Below are positions 6,436 through 6,471 of a DNA stretch of 6,471 nucleotides, piece by piece. Every line of letters begins with the position of its first letter. Position 1 is the stretch's first letter. This stretch comes from Polaromonas sp. (lineage in GTDB: Bacteria > Pseudomonadota > Gammaproteobacteria > Burkholderiales > Burkholderiaceae_C). Location of the stretch: positions 1 to 6,471 of the forward strand of contig JANYFF010000391.1 in the NCBI GenBank assembly GCA_025362825.1, read 5' to 3'. The notes beneath the pieces were generated by a model, which did not search any database, was not told the DNA's origin, and worked only from the letters and a program-made list of their open reading frames with translations. Both the position numbers and the translations under genes were made by a program.

Positions 6436-6439
6436 CCTT
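6436..6439 (-). promoter_or_regulatory. Ribosome binding site of dppC
   Basis: AAGG on the minus strand is spaced six bases from the ATG at 6429 and only three from the ATG at 6432. This favours the second of the two tandem start codons. Confidence 0.5.
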
Positions 6440-6456
6440 GTGGGAGCAGCGGGTCG

Positions 6457-6471
6457 TCAGGCCCGGCGCAT
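6457..6471 (-). CDS. Probable 3' end of a DppB-type permease gene (partial)
   Basis: The last bases on the right read Met-Arg-Arg-Ala-stop on the minus strand. DppB-type permeases commonly end in DPR followed by a hydrophobic and a basic residue, so MRRA would suit a DPRMRRA terminus, and dppB normally precedes dppC. Only four codons are visible. Another frame stays open to a TGA at 6431-6429 that would overlap the ATG at 6432 in an ATGA, so the true end could be there instead. Confidence 0.45.
   Translation of the reverse strand: MRRA

Overview
The window is a tightly packed, GC-rich (about 60 percent G+C by eye) stretch in which every real gene lies on the minus strand, so transcription runs from the right edge (6471) to the left edge (1). 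Codon use, protein style and gene content suggest a betaproteobacterium, most likely Burkholderiales (Comamonadaceae-like). That placement is an impression from the proteins and has not been tested by a search.

Layout in transcription order: (1) the last few codons of what is probably a DppB-type permease (6471-6457); (2) a DppC-type permease (6429-5515); (3) a DppF-type ATPase (5504-4371); (4) a DppD-type ATPase (4374-3385); (5) a GntR-family regulator with an FCD-type effector domain (3388-2663); (6) a 94-base gap (2662-2569) rich in short inverted repeats; (7) a cytoplasmic YwrD-like gamma-glutamyltransferase/hydrolase (2568-946); (8) an EamA/DMT-family membrane transporter that starts at a non-ATG codon (927) and leaves the window at its C-terminal end. 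Two junctions are 4-base ATGA stop/start overlaps (dppF/dppD and dppD/gntR). The others are 10 to 27 bases, apart from the 94-base gap. No convincing terminator or sigma-70 promoter was seen, so the whole set probably forms one operon, with the 94-base gap as the only plausible internal control point.

How the genes may work together (inference): the ABC importer brings a small peptide or peptide-like compound into the cytoplasm. The cytoplasmic GGT-family enzyme cleaves a gamma-glutamyl (or similar amide) bond in it. The GntR/FCD protein senses substrate or product, and the EamA protein exports or exchanges a product. The arrangement resembles in principle the E. coli iaaA-gsiABCD glutathione-import operon, with a GGT-family hydrolase in place of the isoaspartyl peptidase. 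The solute-binding protein, which would best identify the substrate, is not in the window and probably lies upstream of position 6471. The window is mostly a conventional peptide-uptake locus. The points of interest are the GGT/GntR/EamA combination, the reversed F-then-D order of the ATPases, a DppF-type Walker B/D-loop variant, and the inverted-repeat-rich gap.
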